A stretch of DNA of 14,689 nt from Hellea sp964472905 (GTDB taxonomy: Bacteria; Pseudomonadota; Alphaproteobacteria; Caulobacterales; Maricaulaceae). This document shows, in pieces, positions 7,034 to 12,927 of this stretch. Numbering within the stretch: the first letter of the stretch is position 1; each line of letters opens with the position of its first letter. A program made the position numbers and the translations under genes. The notes beneath the pieces are model-generated. The model did no database searches, was not told where the DNA came from, and worked only from the letters and a program-made list of their open reading frames with translations. The stretch covers positions 1 to 14,689 of the forward strand of contig CAYYMI010000057.1 in assembly GCA_964472905.1 (NCBI GenBank). The letters run 5' to 3'.

Positions 7034-7717
7034 ATGAGATCCCTCAAGCAAAACCCTAACCTCTCCCAATTTGGTCTGTTGATTGTTTTGGTCATTTTGT
7101 TTTACCTGACTTGGAACACCAAAATTGCTTATCCCTTTGTGGTTATTACGACATTTTTACATGAGATATCCCATGCTTTAGCCTTCGTCATGACGGGGGG
7201 GACAGTGTTGGAGTTTAATGTTCATGCGGATGGGAGCGGGACTGTACCTGGTTATAATGGGAGTTTGTTTTTTATCTTTTCCTCCGGCTATGTGGGGTCG
7301 TGCCTTTTCGGAAGCATACTTTATTTGCTGGCCGCGCGGACAAATTGGGACCGTTGGATATTGGGCTTCTTTGGCGTCGGCGTTTTGGCGCTGACGATAG
7401 GTTTTTCAGGCAACAGCTTTTCTCTATTCTTTAGCCTCATGACGGCAATTGTGGCGTTAGGGCTGGCGAAGTTCGCGCCGACACAGCTTTGTGACTTTCT
7501 ACTTCGCTTTATTGGCCTGTCGAGTATGCTTTATCCCGTCAATGATATGTACCGGACAATTATCCTGAATTCGAATTTAAGGACAGATGCCTTCATGCTG
7601 GCTGAAAAAGTCGGCGGCACTACGCTCATGTGGGGATTGCTCTGGATGATCGTCTCTTTGGTGATTATCGCGCTTACGCTCAAATTAAGTTTTAAGCGCG
7701 CAGGCGTGTCCAATTAA
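7034..7717 (+). CDS. M50B-type membrane zinc metallopeptidase
   Basis: This 227-residue, largely hydrophobic protein begins at an ATG preceded by AGGA. Its first membrane segment (about 14-26) is followed by FLHEISHALAF, with the zinc motif H43-E44-x-x-H47 in a hydrophobic helix as expected for intramembrane M50 peptidases. Further hydrophobic segments lie around 78-100, 108-123, 128-146 and 198-217. Towards the C-terminus, SMLYPVNDMYRTI (N170-D171) and LRTDAFMLAE (D185) match the region that supplies the remaining ligand in M50B-like proteins. The protein is much smaller than RseP: there is no PDZ domain. It may therefore cleave small membrane proteins or be a non-processing relative. It is transcribed divergently from the AEP-HAD gene and has no obvious partner. 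Confidence 0.8.
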   Translation: MRSLKQNPNLSQFGLLIVLVILFYLTWNTKIAYPFVVITTFLHEISHALAFVMTGGTVLEFNVHADGSGTVPGYNGSLFFIFSSGYVGSCLFGSILYLLAARTNWDRWILGFFGVGVLALTIGFSGNSFSLFFSLMTAIVALGLAKFAPTQLCDFLLRFIGLSSMLYPVNDMYRTIILNSNLRTDAFMLAEKVGGTTLMWGLLWMIVSLVIIALTLKLSFKRAGVSN

Positions 7718-7736
7718 TCTGGCGTGTCCAATTAAT
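7703..7736 (+). repeat. Short tandem duplication across the stop of the M50B gene
   Basis: GGCGTGTCCAATTAAT occurs twice with a period of 18 bases (7703-7718 and 7721-7736). The first copy encodes the final residues and holds the TAA stop; the second lies in the non-coding spacer. This looks like a recent slippage or microduplication that left the protein end unchanged. Confidence 0.85.
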
Positions 7737-7751
7737 TTTAAGTTCTAGGAA

Positions 7752-7973
7752 CTATGGATCGCGAAATACCGTCGTGAGGTCCTTAAGTTCGGCTTTCGCG
7801 GCTTTATTCAGAGACTGTAAATGTTTCGATTCGTCATTGTCTTGATTTCGAAAGCCATTGAGTTTGATTTGCGTAAAGTTAATTTGCCATTGTAAATCCG
7901 CTATACGGTTTGCCACAGCCAGCTGGTCAGCCAAAGGCACCACAGTCGTTGGGTTTTGGGCGAGCTGCGCCAT
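7752..7973 (-). CDS. Small helical protein of unknown function, 73 residues
   Basis: The ATG at 7973 is preceded by TAGGATTTCG, a reasonable ribosome site. The protein has no signal peptide and is predicted almost entirely helical. Residues about 15-36 (LADQLAVANRIADLQWQINF) and 50-70 (HLQSLNKAAKAELKDLTTVF) have a heptad-like spacing of hydrophobic residues, compatible with a helical hairpin or coiled coil. It stands alone on the minus strand, tail to tail with the M50B gene 34 bp away and divergent from the RlpA remnant. No family is recognised. The clean start signal and protein-like composition favour a real gene over chance. Confidence 0.55.
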   Translation of the reverse strand: MAQLAQNPTTVVPLADQLAVANRIADLQWQINFTQIKLNGFRNQDNDESKHLQSLNKAAKAELKDLTTVFRDP

Positions 7974-8069
7974 ATCGAAATCCTATCCACATTTAGGTCA
8001 TTCGATGCGCAGCAAATTTCATGCCATTATGCCACATTTTCCAATTCTGCTGTTTCTTTTTCAGGCTCA

Positions 8070-8360
8070 AGCCATCCTGCATAGGCGGCAATTAATCCAG
8101 CAATTGGGATTTTGACAGCGACGTTGAAATGGAACTTTCCATCTCTTTCGGCCTCGAAGCTTTCTTCGAATGGTAGAAGTCAGCTCCTTAGAATTAATGA
8201 TAGAGGGCCGTTCAGCTCTAATCGCATCATAAATGTAACTGAAGGCGTGGCACGGGATCTCGCCTTCCTTAATAGTGGATTGGCAAAGGTGAGGGTCGAA
8301 TATATGGGCGCGGCACCAGTCCCGAAAACCGCAATGAAGTTGAAGGCAGATAGATGCTAG
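8070..8360 (+). pseudogene. Decayed RlpA-like double-psi beta-barrel fragment
   Basis: The segment 8172-8330 encodes NGRSQLLRINDRGPF, then RIINVTEGVARDLAFLNSGLAKVRVEYMG, which is the second half of the RlpA DPBB domain (septal-ring lytic transglycosylase family). RINDRGPF is at 8190-8213. Upstream, the first half is not intact: in another frame (8075-8128) weak traces such as CIGGN, an in-frame TAA, then SSNWDFDSD resemble a decayed ASWYG...TASGE.FD region. The frame carrying the conserved half opens after a TAG at 8082 and has no ATG before the motif, only a TTG at 8112. The usual catalytic histidine (TAAHK) is not visible; the equivalent position reads TATLK. I read this as a broken gene without a signal peptide. 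A short functional product is unlikely. This remnant fills most of the 485-bp gap between 7973 and 8459. Confidence 0.6.
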
Positions 8361-8399
8361 TTCAATATTGTCCTGATAGAACCAGTGCTATTTAACATT

Positions 8400-8405
8400 T
8401 ATAAT
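8400..8405 (+). promoter_or_regulatory. Candidate -10 element upstream of the GH5 gene
   Basis: A perfect TATAAT lies 53 bases before the GH5 start codon, after the RlpA remnant ends. No good -35 is found at 16-18 bases upstream, so the assignment rests on the -10 and position alone. A transcript starting near 8412 would have a leader of about 47 bases. Confidence 0.3.
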
Positions 8406-8458
8406 TTGTGACTGTCTCAATCTCTTGCTTTGGCACGTTGTCTGCACGAAAAAGAGCT

Positions 8459-9496
8459 ATGTTGAGGTTGCTCCGAATTTTGCCGCTTATATGTCTGTTG
8501 TTTTTGGTGTGCCAGACGGCGGCGGCGCAGACATCCTATTATCCGAATGTGCGGCCCCATCAGCAGGTTGCGGCGCAGGCCGCTGTGACGCCTGTTGCGA
8601 AACATGGGCGTCTCTCTGTTGTTGGGCCGCATATTCGCGGGCAACATGGAGGCGTGACCTCTCTCGCGGGGCCGAGCTTTTTCTGGTCCAATACGGGTTG
8701 GGGGCAAGATAGGTTCTATACGTCAGGGGCGGTTAAAACCTTTGCTCAAGATTGGAAGGCCGGTATCGTGCGCGTCGCTATGGGCGCGCAAAATGACGGA
8801 AGTTTCCTGAAAGATCCGCAAGGCAATGCCCGCCGTATGGAAACCGTTGTCGAGGCGGCCATCGCCAATGGCCTCTATGTCATCGTGGATTGGCATTCCC
8901 ACGAGGCCGAAAAAAATACAGCGCAGGCCGTGCAGTTTTTTTCGGCGCTTGCGAAAAAATATGGCCATACGCCAAACCTGATTTATGAAATCTATAATGA
9001 GCCCCTCGATACAACGGATTGGCGCAGAACCGTTAAACCTTATGCTGAAACGCTCATTCGCGCGATCCGAAAGATTGATCCTGATAATCTCATTATTGTC
9101 GGCACGCCAAGCTGGAGCCAAGATGTCAATATCGCGGCCGATAACCCTATTCGCGGTTACCGCAATATTCTCTATTCGCTGCATTTTTACGCCGCGACCC
9201 ATAAGGGCGAGCTGCTCCAAAAAGCGCAATATGCCATCAATAAAGGCCTGCCGTTGATTATCTCTGAATGGGGAAGTGTGACTTATAGCGGCGACGGGAA
9301 TATGGATGTCGCGGCAACCCGCGAATGGATGATGTTCGCAAGGCGCAATGGCTTGTCTCATTTGAACTGGGCTGTCAGCGATAAAAACGAAGGCGCGTCA
9401 ATGCTGCGGCGCGGCGCAAGCTCGCATGGCGGCTGGACGGCGCGGGATTTAACCCCCTCGGGACGCCTCGCCAGAGATATTATGCGCAGCTGGTAG
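8459..9496 (+). CDS. Secreted glycoside hydrolase family 5 (endoglucanase-type)
   Basis: The ATG at 8459 starts a classical signal peptide (MLRLLRILPLICLLFLVCQT then AAAQ), which rejects a GTG start upstream. The product has 345 residues. After a spacer of about 25 residues the GH5 barrel is complete: RVAMGA (strand 2), YVIVDWHSHEA (142-150), IYEIYNEP with the acid/base E181, LIIVGTPSWSQDV, LHFYAATHK (241-249) and LPLIISEWG with the nucleophile E270, then HLNWAVSDKNEGASML. The pattern is that of bacterial GH5 subfamily 2 cellulases. It probably cleaves beta-1,4-glucan or a related polymer outside the cytoplasm. There is no carbohydrate-binding module. A role in algal polysaccharide use or in trimming the cell's own cellulose-like exopolymer is possible; no cellulose synthase gene is nearby. 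Confidence 0.9.
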   Translation: MLRLLRILPLICLLFLVCQTAAAQTSYYPNVRPHQQVAAQAAVTPVAKHGRLSVVGPHIRGQHGGVTSLAGPSFFWSNTGWGQDRFYTSGAVKTFAQDWKAGIVRVAMGAQNDGSFLKDPQGNARRMETVVEAAIANGLYVIVDWHSHEAEKNTAQAVQFFSALAKKYGHTPNLIYEIYNEPLDTTDWRRTVKPYAETLIRAIRKIDPDNLIIVGTPSWSQDVNIAADNPIRGYRNILYSLHFYAATHKGELLQKAQYAINKGLPLIISEWGSVTYSGDGNMDVAATREWMMFARRNGLSHLNWAVSDKNEGASMLRRGASSHGGWTARDLTPSGRLARDIMRSW

Positions 9497-9587
9497 TGCG
9501 AACTGTATCCTTCGCTAGACTCTAAATTCTCTATCGCTCTATAAGATTAAGAAGGGCGCAAGGCTAAGGGGGATAAAGGGGAAAGTC

Positions 9588-9782
9588 ATGCAGGTTAAAG
9601 AATTAGATGACTTGGTTGTTTGGATTAAAGGGAATGTTTTAAACGTCTTTGAACTTTCGCCAGAGGATTTTATCTCTGAAGCTGAAGAATTCGATGCTCA
9701 AGAGCCTGATGGGGCCCTACAAGACAGCGCCGTTTTATATCAATGGTGCGACCGCAGAAAACGGTTGGTTCGCTCTAACTAA
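9588..9782 (+). CDS. Small acidic protein of unknown function, 64 residues
   Basis: AGGGGA six bases before the ATG at 9588 is one of the better ribosome sites in the window and supports a real gene. The first 20 residues (MQVKELDDLVVWIKGNVLNV) could form an amphipathic helix. The middle is strongly acidic (SPEDFISEAEEFDAQEPDG) and the end is basic (CDRRKRLVRSN). There is no signal peptide, metal motif or known domain. It lies 92 bp after GH5 and 132 bp before the acyltransferase on the same strand, so co-transcription is possible. Confidence 0.5.
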   Translation: MQVKELDDLVVWIKGNVLNVFELSPEDFISEAEEFDAQEPDGALQDSAVLYQWCDRRKRLVRSN

Positions 9783-9914
9783 AGCAGCTGTAATCCTAAT
9801 ATCTGTTGCTCCCGCAAAGGGGCTATATTAAATCACGTCGATCTTTTCGATTAGTGAATTTTGGGTATGAAAAATGCATGGGACAAGAGTTGTCTCCGAT
9901 AAGGACCGCTCAAA

Positions 9915-11030
9915 ATGTCTCGAATTGACACTAACATGTCAGACCCTCTTATGGCGAGTAATCATTTAACGATTGTTCGGTGGGCACTGGCGTCTTTTGT
10001 CTTACTTGGACATGCGTGGCTTCTGTCGACAAATTATGAACCTTTTAAAATCTTCAATTGGACTGGCAGCTTTATGGCTGTGAATGGGTTTTTCATCCTG
10101 TCGGGACTTTTAATCGCCAAGAGTCTACATATGCGCAATGACTTAAAAGCTTATACTATGTCACGCGCCTTAAGAATTTATCCGGCTCTCATTATAGTAT
10201 TGCTTGGCTTTATTTTTATCTTCAGTCCATTATTTTCCGCAACACCAGGACTCCATCATATAGTGGATCCCGATAATTGGCGTTATGTCTTACGAGTCTT
10301 GCTTCTTGGTAATCCCGAAGGCGCCCCCGGCGGTATATTTCCCACAAGTCTTGAAGCTGACTTTAATGGACCTCTCTGGACGATACGATTTGAGCTCATA
10401 GCCTATATACTCGCGGGCTTGGCCTTCTTCATTGGCGCTATAAAATCATTTAAATCATCACTCCTGATATTTGGCGCCTTACAGCTCAGCTATTGGGTCG
10501 TAACCCTAGGCGGAGATAATCTGCAATTACCCACAGCTGTTGAGCCCTTACTGCGGCTCTCCTCAGCATTTTTGATGGGCGTTGTTCTTTGGCATTGGCC
10601 TGCCGCTCGTCGTCCGCATTTATGGGTAGTTGTTTCGCTCTGTATCGGCTTTCTACTCGTCGGGAGAACTTTTCTGGGCGAGTTCACGGCCAATCTGGCT
10701 TTAACAGCTATTTTATTGCGCGTCGGTTTGCCTCAAAAACCCATCAAACCGATTGCGAAAATACCAGACTTTTCCTACGGGATTTATATTTGGCACTTCC
10801 CAATCATGCAGTCAGTGCTGTATTTTAATGTGGGTTTAGCGCCTCATAAATTACTCGCCGTATCGCTGCCTATAATTCTTCTCGTTTCAGGGCTATCTTG
10901 GTATCTGATTGAAAAGCCAGCGCTTAGACTTAAGTCGTCAATTCTGTCTTTGTCACCGCATCTGATTAAGCTCAAAAAGACACCCGCCAGAGAGAATTCC
11001 ATAGCCCCTGAAGAAGTTCGTAGTCCTTAG
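9915..11030 (+). CDS. Membrane acyltransferase, acyltransferase-3 (OafA/YrhL-like) family
   Basis: This 371-residue polytopic membrane protein starts at an ATG with AAGGA upstream. It shows the acyltransferase-3 hallmarks in order: TIVRWALASFVLLGHAW with the conserved histidine (H33) in helix 1, VNGFFILSGLLIAKS in helix 2, SRALRIYPALIIVLL, GPLWTIRFELIAYILAG and a late FSYGIYIWHFPIMQ. About ten hydrophobic segments are visible. The C-terminal 35 residues are hydrophilic and there is no SGNH domain. Such enzymes acylate extracytoplasmic glycans, for example O-antigen, exopolysaccharide or peptidoglycan. The acceptor is unknown; the nearby GH5 enzyme is consistent with, but does not prove, a glycan context. 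Confidence 0.9.
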   Translation: MSRIDTNMSDPLMASNHLTIVRWALASFVLLGHAWLLSTNYEPFKIFNWTGSFMAVNGFFILSGLLIAKSLHMRNDLKAYTMSRALRIYPALIIVLLGFIFIFSPLFSATPGLHHIVDPDNWRYVLRVLLLGNPEGAPGGIFPTSLEADFNGPLWTIRFELIAYILAGLAFFIGAIKSFKSSLLIFGALQLSYWVVTLGGDNLQLPTAVEPLLRLSSAFLMGVVLWHWPAARRPHLWVVVSLCIGFLLVGRTFLGEFTANLALTAILLRVGLPQKPIKPIAKIPDFSYGIYIWHFPIMQSVLYFNVGLAPHKLLAVSLPIILLVSGLSWYLIEKPALRLKSSILSLSPHLIKLKKTPARENSIAPEEVRSP

Positions 11031-11125
11031 TCTGAGGATTAAGTTACTCATTGACGAATTGAGTATTTAGCCTTCCCTGGTGCCTTCTGACAGCTTAACC
11101 TTGCTCTCGTAACAATGATCCGCCC

Positions 11126-11770
11126 ATGCCCAATCCCATTGATGTCTACTGGTCTTTTCGTAGTCCCTATTCTTATTTAGCGACGCCGGATATGTTACGC
11201 TTGCGCGAGGGTTTTGATGTCGAGGTCAATTTGCGGGTGGTGCTGCCCATTGCTGTGCGCTCCAAAGCGGCCTTGTTTGATCCGTCCAATATGAAGCCGG
11301 TTCGATATATCATTATGGATAGTTTTCGGCGTGCGGAATTTTTGGGTCTGCCCATCGCCTTTCCGCGTCCTGACCCGATTGTGCAAGATCTCACAACATT
11401 ACAGGTGGCCGAGGGGCAACCCTATATTTACAGGCTTAGCCACCTCGGCGTGGAGGCCCAGCGGCGGGGTAAAGGGGTTGATTTTGCCGCCAATGTCTCA
11501 ACGCTTATTTGGGGCGGTATAGAAAATTGGGACCAAGGTGACCATCTCAAAGACGCCGCTGCCAAATCCGGACTTGACTTGGCCGATATGGAAGCTGCCA
11601 TTCAAAACTCTGACCATCAGGACGAGGTCGAACGCAATCAACAGGCGCTGGACGATGCGGGACATTGGGGCGTACCAACCATGGTCGTCAAAGGCGAGCC
11701 GTTTTTCGGGCAGGACAGGGTAGAAACTTTGCGCTGGCGTTTGGAGAAAATGGGATTAAAGCAGGATTAA
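11126..11770 (+). CDS. 2-hydroxychromene-2-carboxylate isomerase-like (DsbA-fold, kappa-GST related)
   Basis: The protein has 214 residues. The N-terminus (PIDVYWSFRSPYSYLA) carries the S-x-R-S-P-Y-S motif of the HCCA isomerase/kappa-class GST group, in which a serine replaces the redox cysteine of DsbA. The helical insertion (about 60-160) is followed by HWGVPTMVVKGEPFFGQDRVETLRW, the cis-proline loop (VP) and last strands of the thioredoxin fold. In characterised members the enzyme uses glutathione to isomerise a naphthalene-pathway intermediate. No aromatic-degradation genes are adjacent, so a general glutathione-dependent isomerase or detoxification role is more cautious. No strong ribosome site precedes the ATG at 11126. 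The gene ends 37 bp before a hairpin terminator. Confidence 0.85.
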   Translation: MPNPIDVYWSFRSPYSYLATPDMLRLREGFDVEVNLRVVLPIAVRSKAALFDPSNMKPVRYIIMDSFRRAEFLGLPIAFPRPDPIVQDLTTLQVAEGQPYIYRLSHLGVEAQRRGKGVDFAANVSTLIWGGIENWDQGDHLKDAAAKSGLDLADMEAAIQNSDHQDEVERNQQALDDAGHWGVPTMVVKGEPFFGQDRVETLRWRLEKMGLKQD

Positions 11771-11807
11771 ATCTGATCGCTTGATCTGTACTAGACCAGA
11801 TACAACA

Positions 11808-11828
11808 AAACCGCCATTGAGGCGGTTT
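11808..11828. terminator. Hairpin terminator between convergent genes
   Basis: AAACCGCC, loop ATTGA, GGCGGTTT: an 8-bp perfect stem, GC-rich in the middle. It is followed on the plus strand by CGTTTGTAATTTATTTTT and on the minus strand by TGTTGT. It sits 37 bp after the isomerase stop and can serve both that gene and rpmG, which is convergent. Confidence 0.7.
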
Positions 11829-11837
11829 CGTTTGTAA

Positions 11838-11862
11838 TTTATTTTTGCTTCGCAAAAATAAA
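11838..11862 (-). terminator. AU-rich hairpin directly after rpmG
   Basis: An 11-bp perfect stem with a three-base loop (arms 11838-11848 and 11852-11862) begins at the base next to the rpmG stop codon. The arms are T/A-rich with a GC cap by the loop. No clean U-tract follows on the minus strand, so it may act as a 3'-end stabiliser together with the stronger hairpin at 11808-11828. Confidence 0.5.
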
Positions 11863-12030
11863 CTATTTAATTTTACCCTCTTTGAAGTCGACGTGTTTAC
11901 GGACGACAGGGTCGTATTTCTTTTTGACCATTTTTTCGGTCATGGTGCGGGCGTTCTTTTTTGTGACGTAAAAATAGCCCGTATCTGCCGTGCTGTTCAG
12001 GCGGATTTTAATGGTTGTTGGCTTCGCCAT
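11863..12030 (-). CDS. rpmG: Large ribosomal subunit protein bL33
   Basis: The 55-residue product begins MAKPTTIKIRLNSTADTGYF and ends in the typical basic VRKHVDFKEGKIK. It lacks the CxxC pairs of zinc-binding L33, so it is the zinc-independent form usual in Proteobacteria. The ATG at 12030 matches the conserved N-terminus and follows GAGAGG; a longer in-frame reading upstream is not part of L33. It lies 73 bp after the Nudix gene and has its own promoter (12066-12093), so it can be expressed separately from the RNase R-Nudix unit. bL33 binds the 50S subunit near the E site. Confidence 0.97.
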   Translation of the reverse strand: MAKPTTIKIRLNSTADTGYFYVTKKNARTMTEKMVKKKYDPVVRKHVDFKEGKIK

Positions 12031-12065
12031 GGCTCTGGGCCTCTCTGCTAGAATTTGAAGCGCGG

Positions 12066-12093
12066 AACATACGCATAAACGCGGGGGTGTCAA
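12066..12093 (-). promoter_or_regulatory. Sigma-70 type promoter for rpmG
   Basis: On the minus strand, TTGACA (12093-12088) is a perfect -35. It is followed after 16 bases by TATGTT (12071-12066), four of six matches to the -10. It is placed in the short gap after the Nudix stop, and the predicted start near 12059 gives rpmG a leader of about 28 bases. Confidence 0.6.
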
Positions 12094-12103
12094 CCAAGAA
12101 GAG

Positions 12104-12925
12104 TCACCGCACAATCCGGGTGAAAGACAGATCGTGACGGGCGTCTATTGTCATGTCTGGAAACTTTGCAGATATATATTTCCCCCGTCTGGCATAGGAA
12201 TAAAAAATGTCTTTTGGAGGCGTTTTTGTCGATAGATATTGCCCCAGCACCATCAACATCATCTCGGTGGCGCGTTGGAGTTCTAGTTTTTCAATTTGCT
12301 TAAAGGTGAACCAGCCGACATTTTGCAGCTCTGCGCTTTCGCGAATGACCGGCAGGGCGCCGTTGCCTAGATGTTTGACAAAGAACCAGGCATCAAAGCG
12401 TTTATGGCGGTGGGGCGGGGTTACGGCCCGACCAAAGACTTCTATCCCCGACAGGTCGGGTTTAAGACCCGCTTGCCGAAAGGCATCATAAGAGGGGTTA
12501 TTGATATTACGGGTGGTGGGTTCTTTGGCGCCCAGAAAGAGTGAGGTTTCCTCATAGGTCTCGCGTACGGATGCGAGAGCGACGGCGCGCGCCTTTCGCG
12601 GGGTAAAGGCGGACTCCAATATACGAGCAGTGCGCGGGCTGAGCTCCCCTGCATAATCAACGTAGCTGTCGGCACGGTCAACGCGCCCGCCGGGAAAGAC
12701 ATAGACGCTGGGCATGAAGTCATGCTTGGCGGAGCGGTGTCCCATGAGGATTTTAGGATTATCTTTGGGGCCGTGGGTGAGCACGATGGTGGAGGCGATA
12801 CGCGGACGCACGGCGCGTTTGAGCGCTTTGCGCTGTTCGCGTTCTTTGTCGGTCATGCGGATTTCGCCAAGTGATTTAGGGCTTAAGTTTTTGGGCAGAA
12901 TGTTTTTAGGAGGGGATTTTTTCAT
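12104..12925 (-). CDS. Nudix hydrolase, NUDT19-like with insertion before the catalytic helix
   Basis: The protein has 273 residues and starts at 12925, two bases after the RNase R stop (TAA-GT-ATG), so the two are translationally coupled. A second Met at residue 24 is an alternative start. FPGGRVDR (77-84) opens the Nudix motif, but about 40 residues intervene before SVRETYEETSLFLG (119-132), where R121, E122, E125 and E126 give the catalytic REx2EE. In the standard motif these parts are contiguous. A similar insertion is known in NUDT19-type CoA diphosphatases, and VTPPHRHKRFDAWFFV resembles that group. It probably hydrolyses a nucleoside-diphosphate-linked substrate. Whether this is a CoA derivative or an RNA-decay product is not known; the RNase R coupling leaves both open. 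Confidence 0.85.
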   Translation of the reverse strand: MKKSPPKNILPKNLSPKSLGEIRMTDKEREQRKALKRAVRPRIASTIVLTHGPKDNPKILMGHRSAKHDFMPSVYVFPGGRVDRADSYVDYAGELSPRTARILESAFTPRKARAVALASVRETYEETSLFLGAKEPTTRNINNPSYDAFRQAGLKPDLSGIEVFGRAVTPPHRHKRFDAWFFVKHLGNGALPVIRESAELQNVGWFTFKQIEKLELQRATEMMLMVLGQYLSTKTPPKDIFYSYARRGKYISAKFPDMTIDARHDLSFTRIVR

Positions 12926-12927
12926 AC

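Noticed and set aside
8408..8458. GTG start for the GH5 gene
   Set aside because: It would put 17 residues in front of a classical signal peptide that starts at the ATG at 8459, and the candidate -10 at 8400 would overlap its ribosome site region.
8723..9361. Long open frame on the minus strand (212 codons)
   Set aside because: It lies antisense to the GH5 catalytic domain, whose motifs are unmistakable, and its own translation shows no family features.
12031..12114. N-terminal extension of L33
   Set aside because: The extra residues do not belong to bL33, and the promoter -10 and ribosome site lie inside that stretch.
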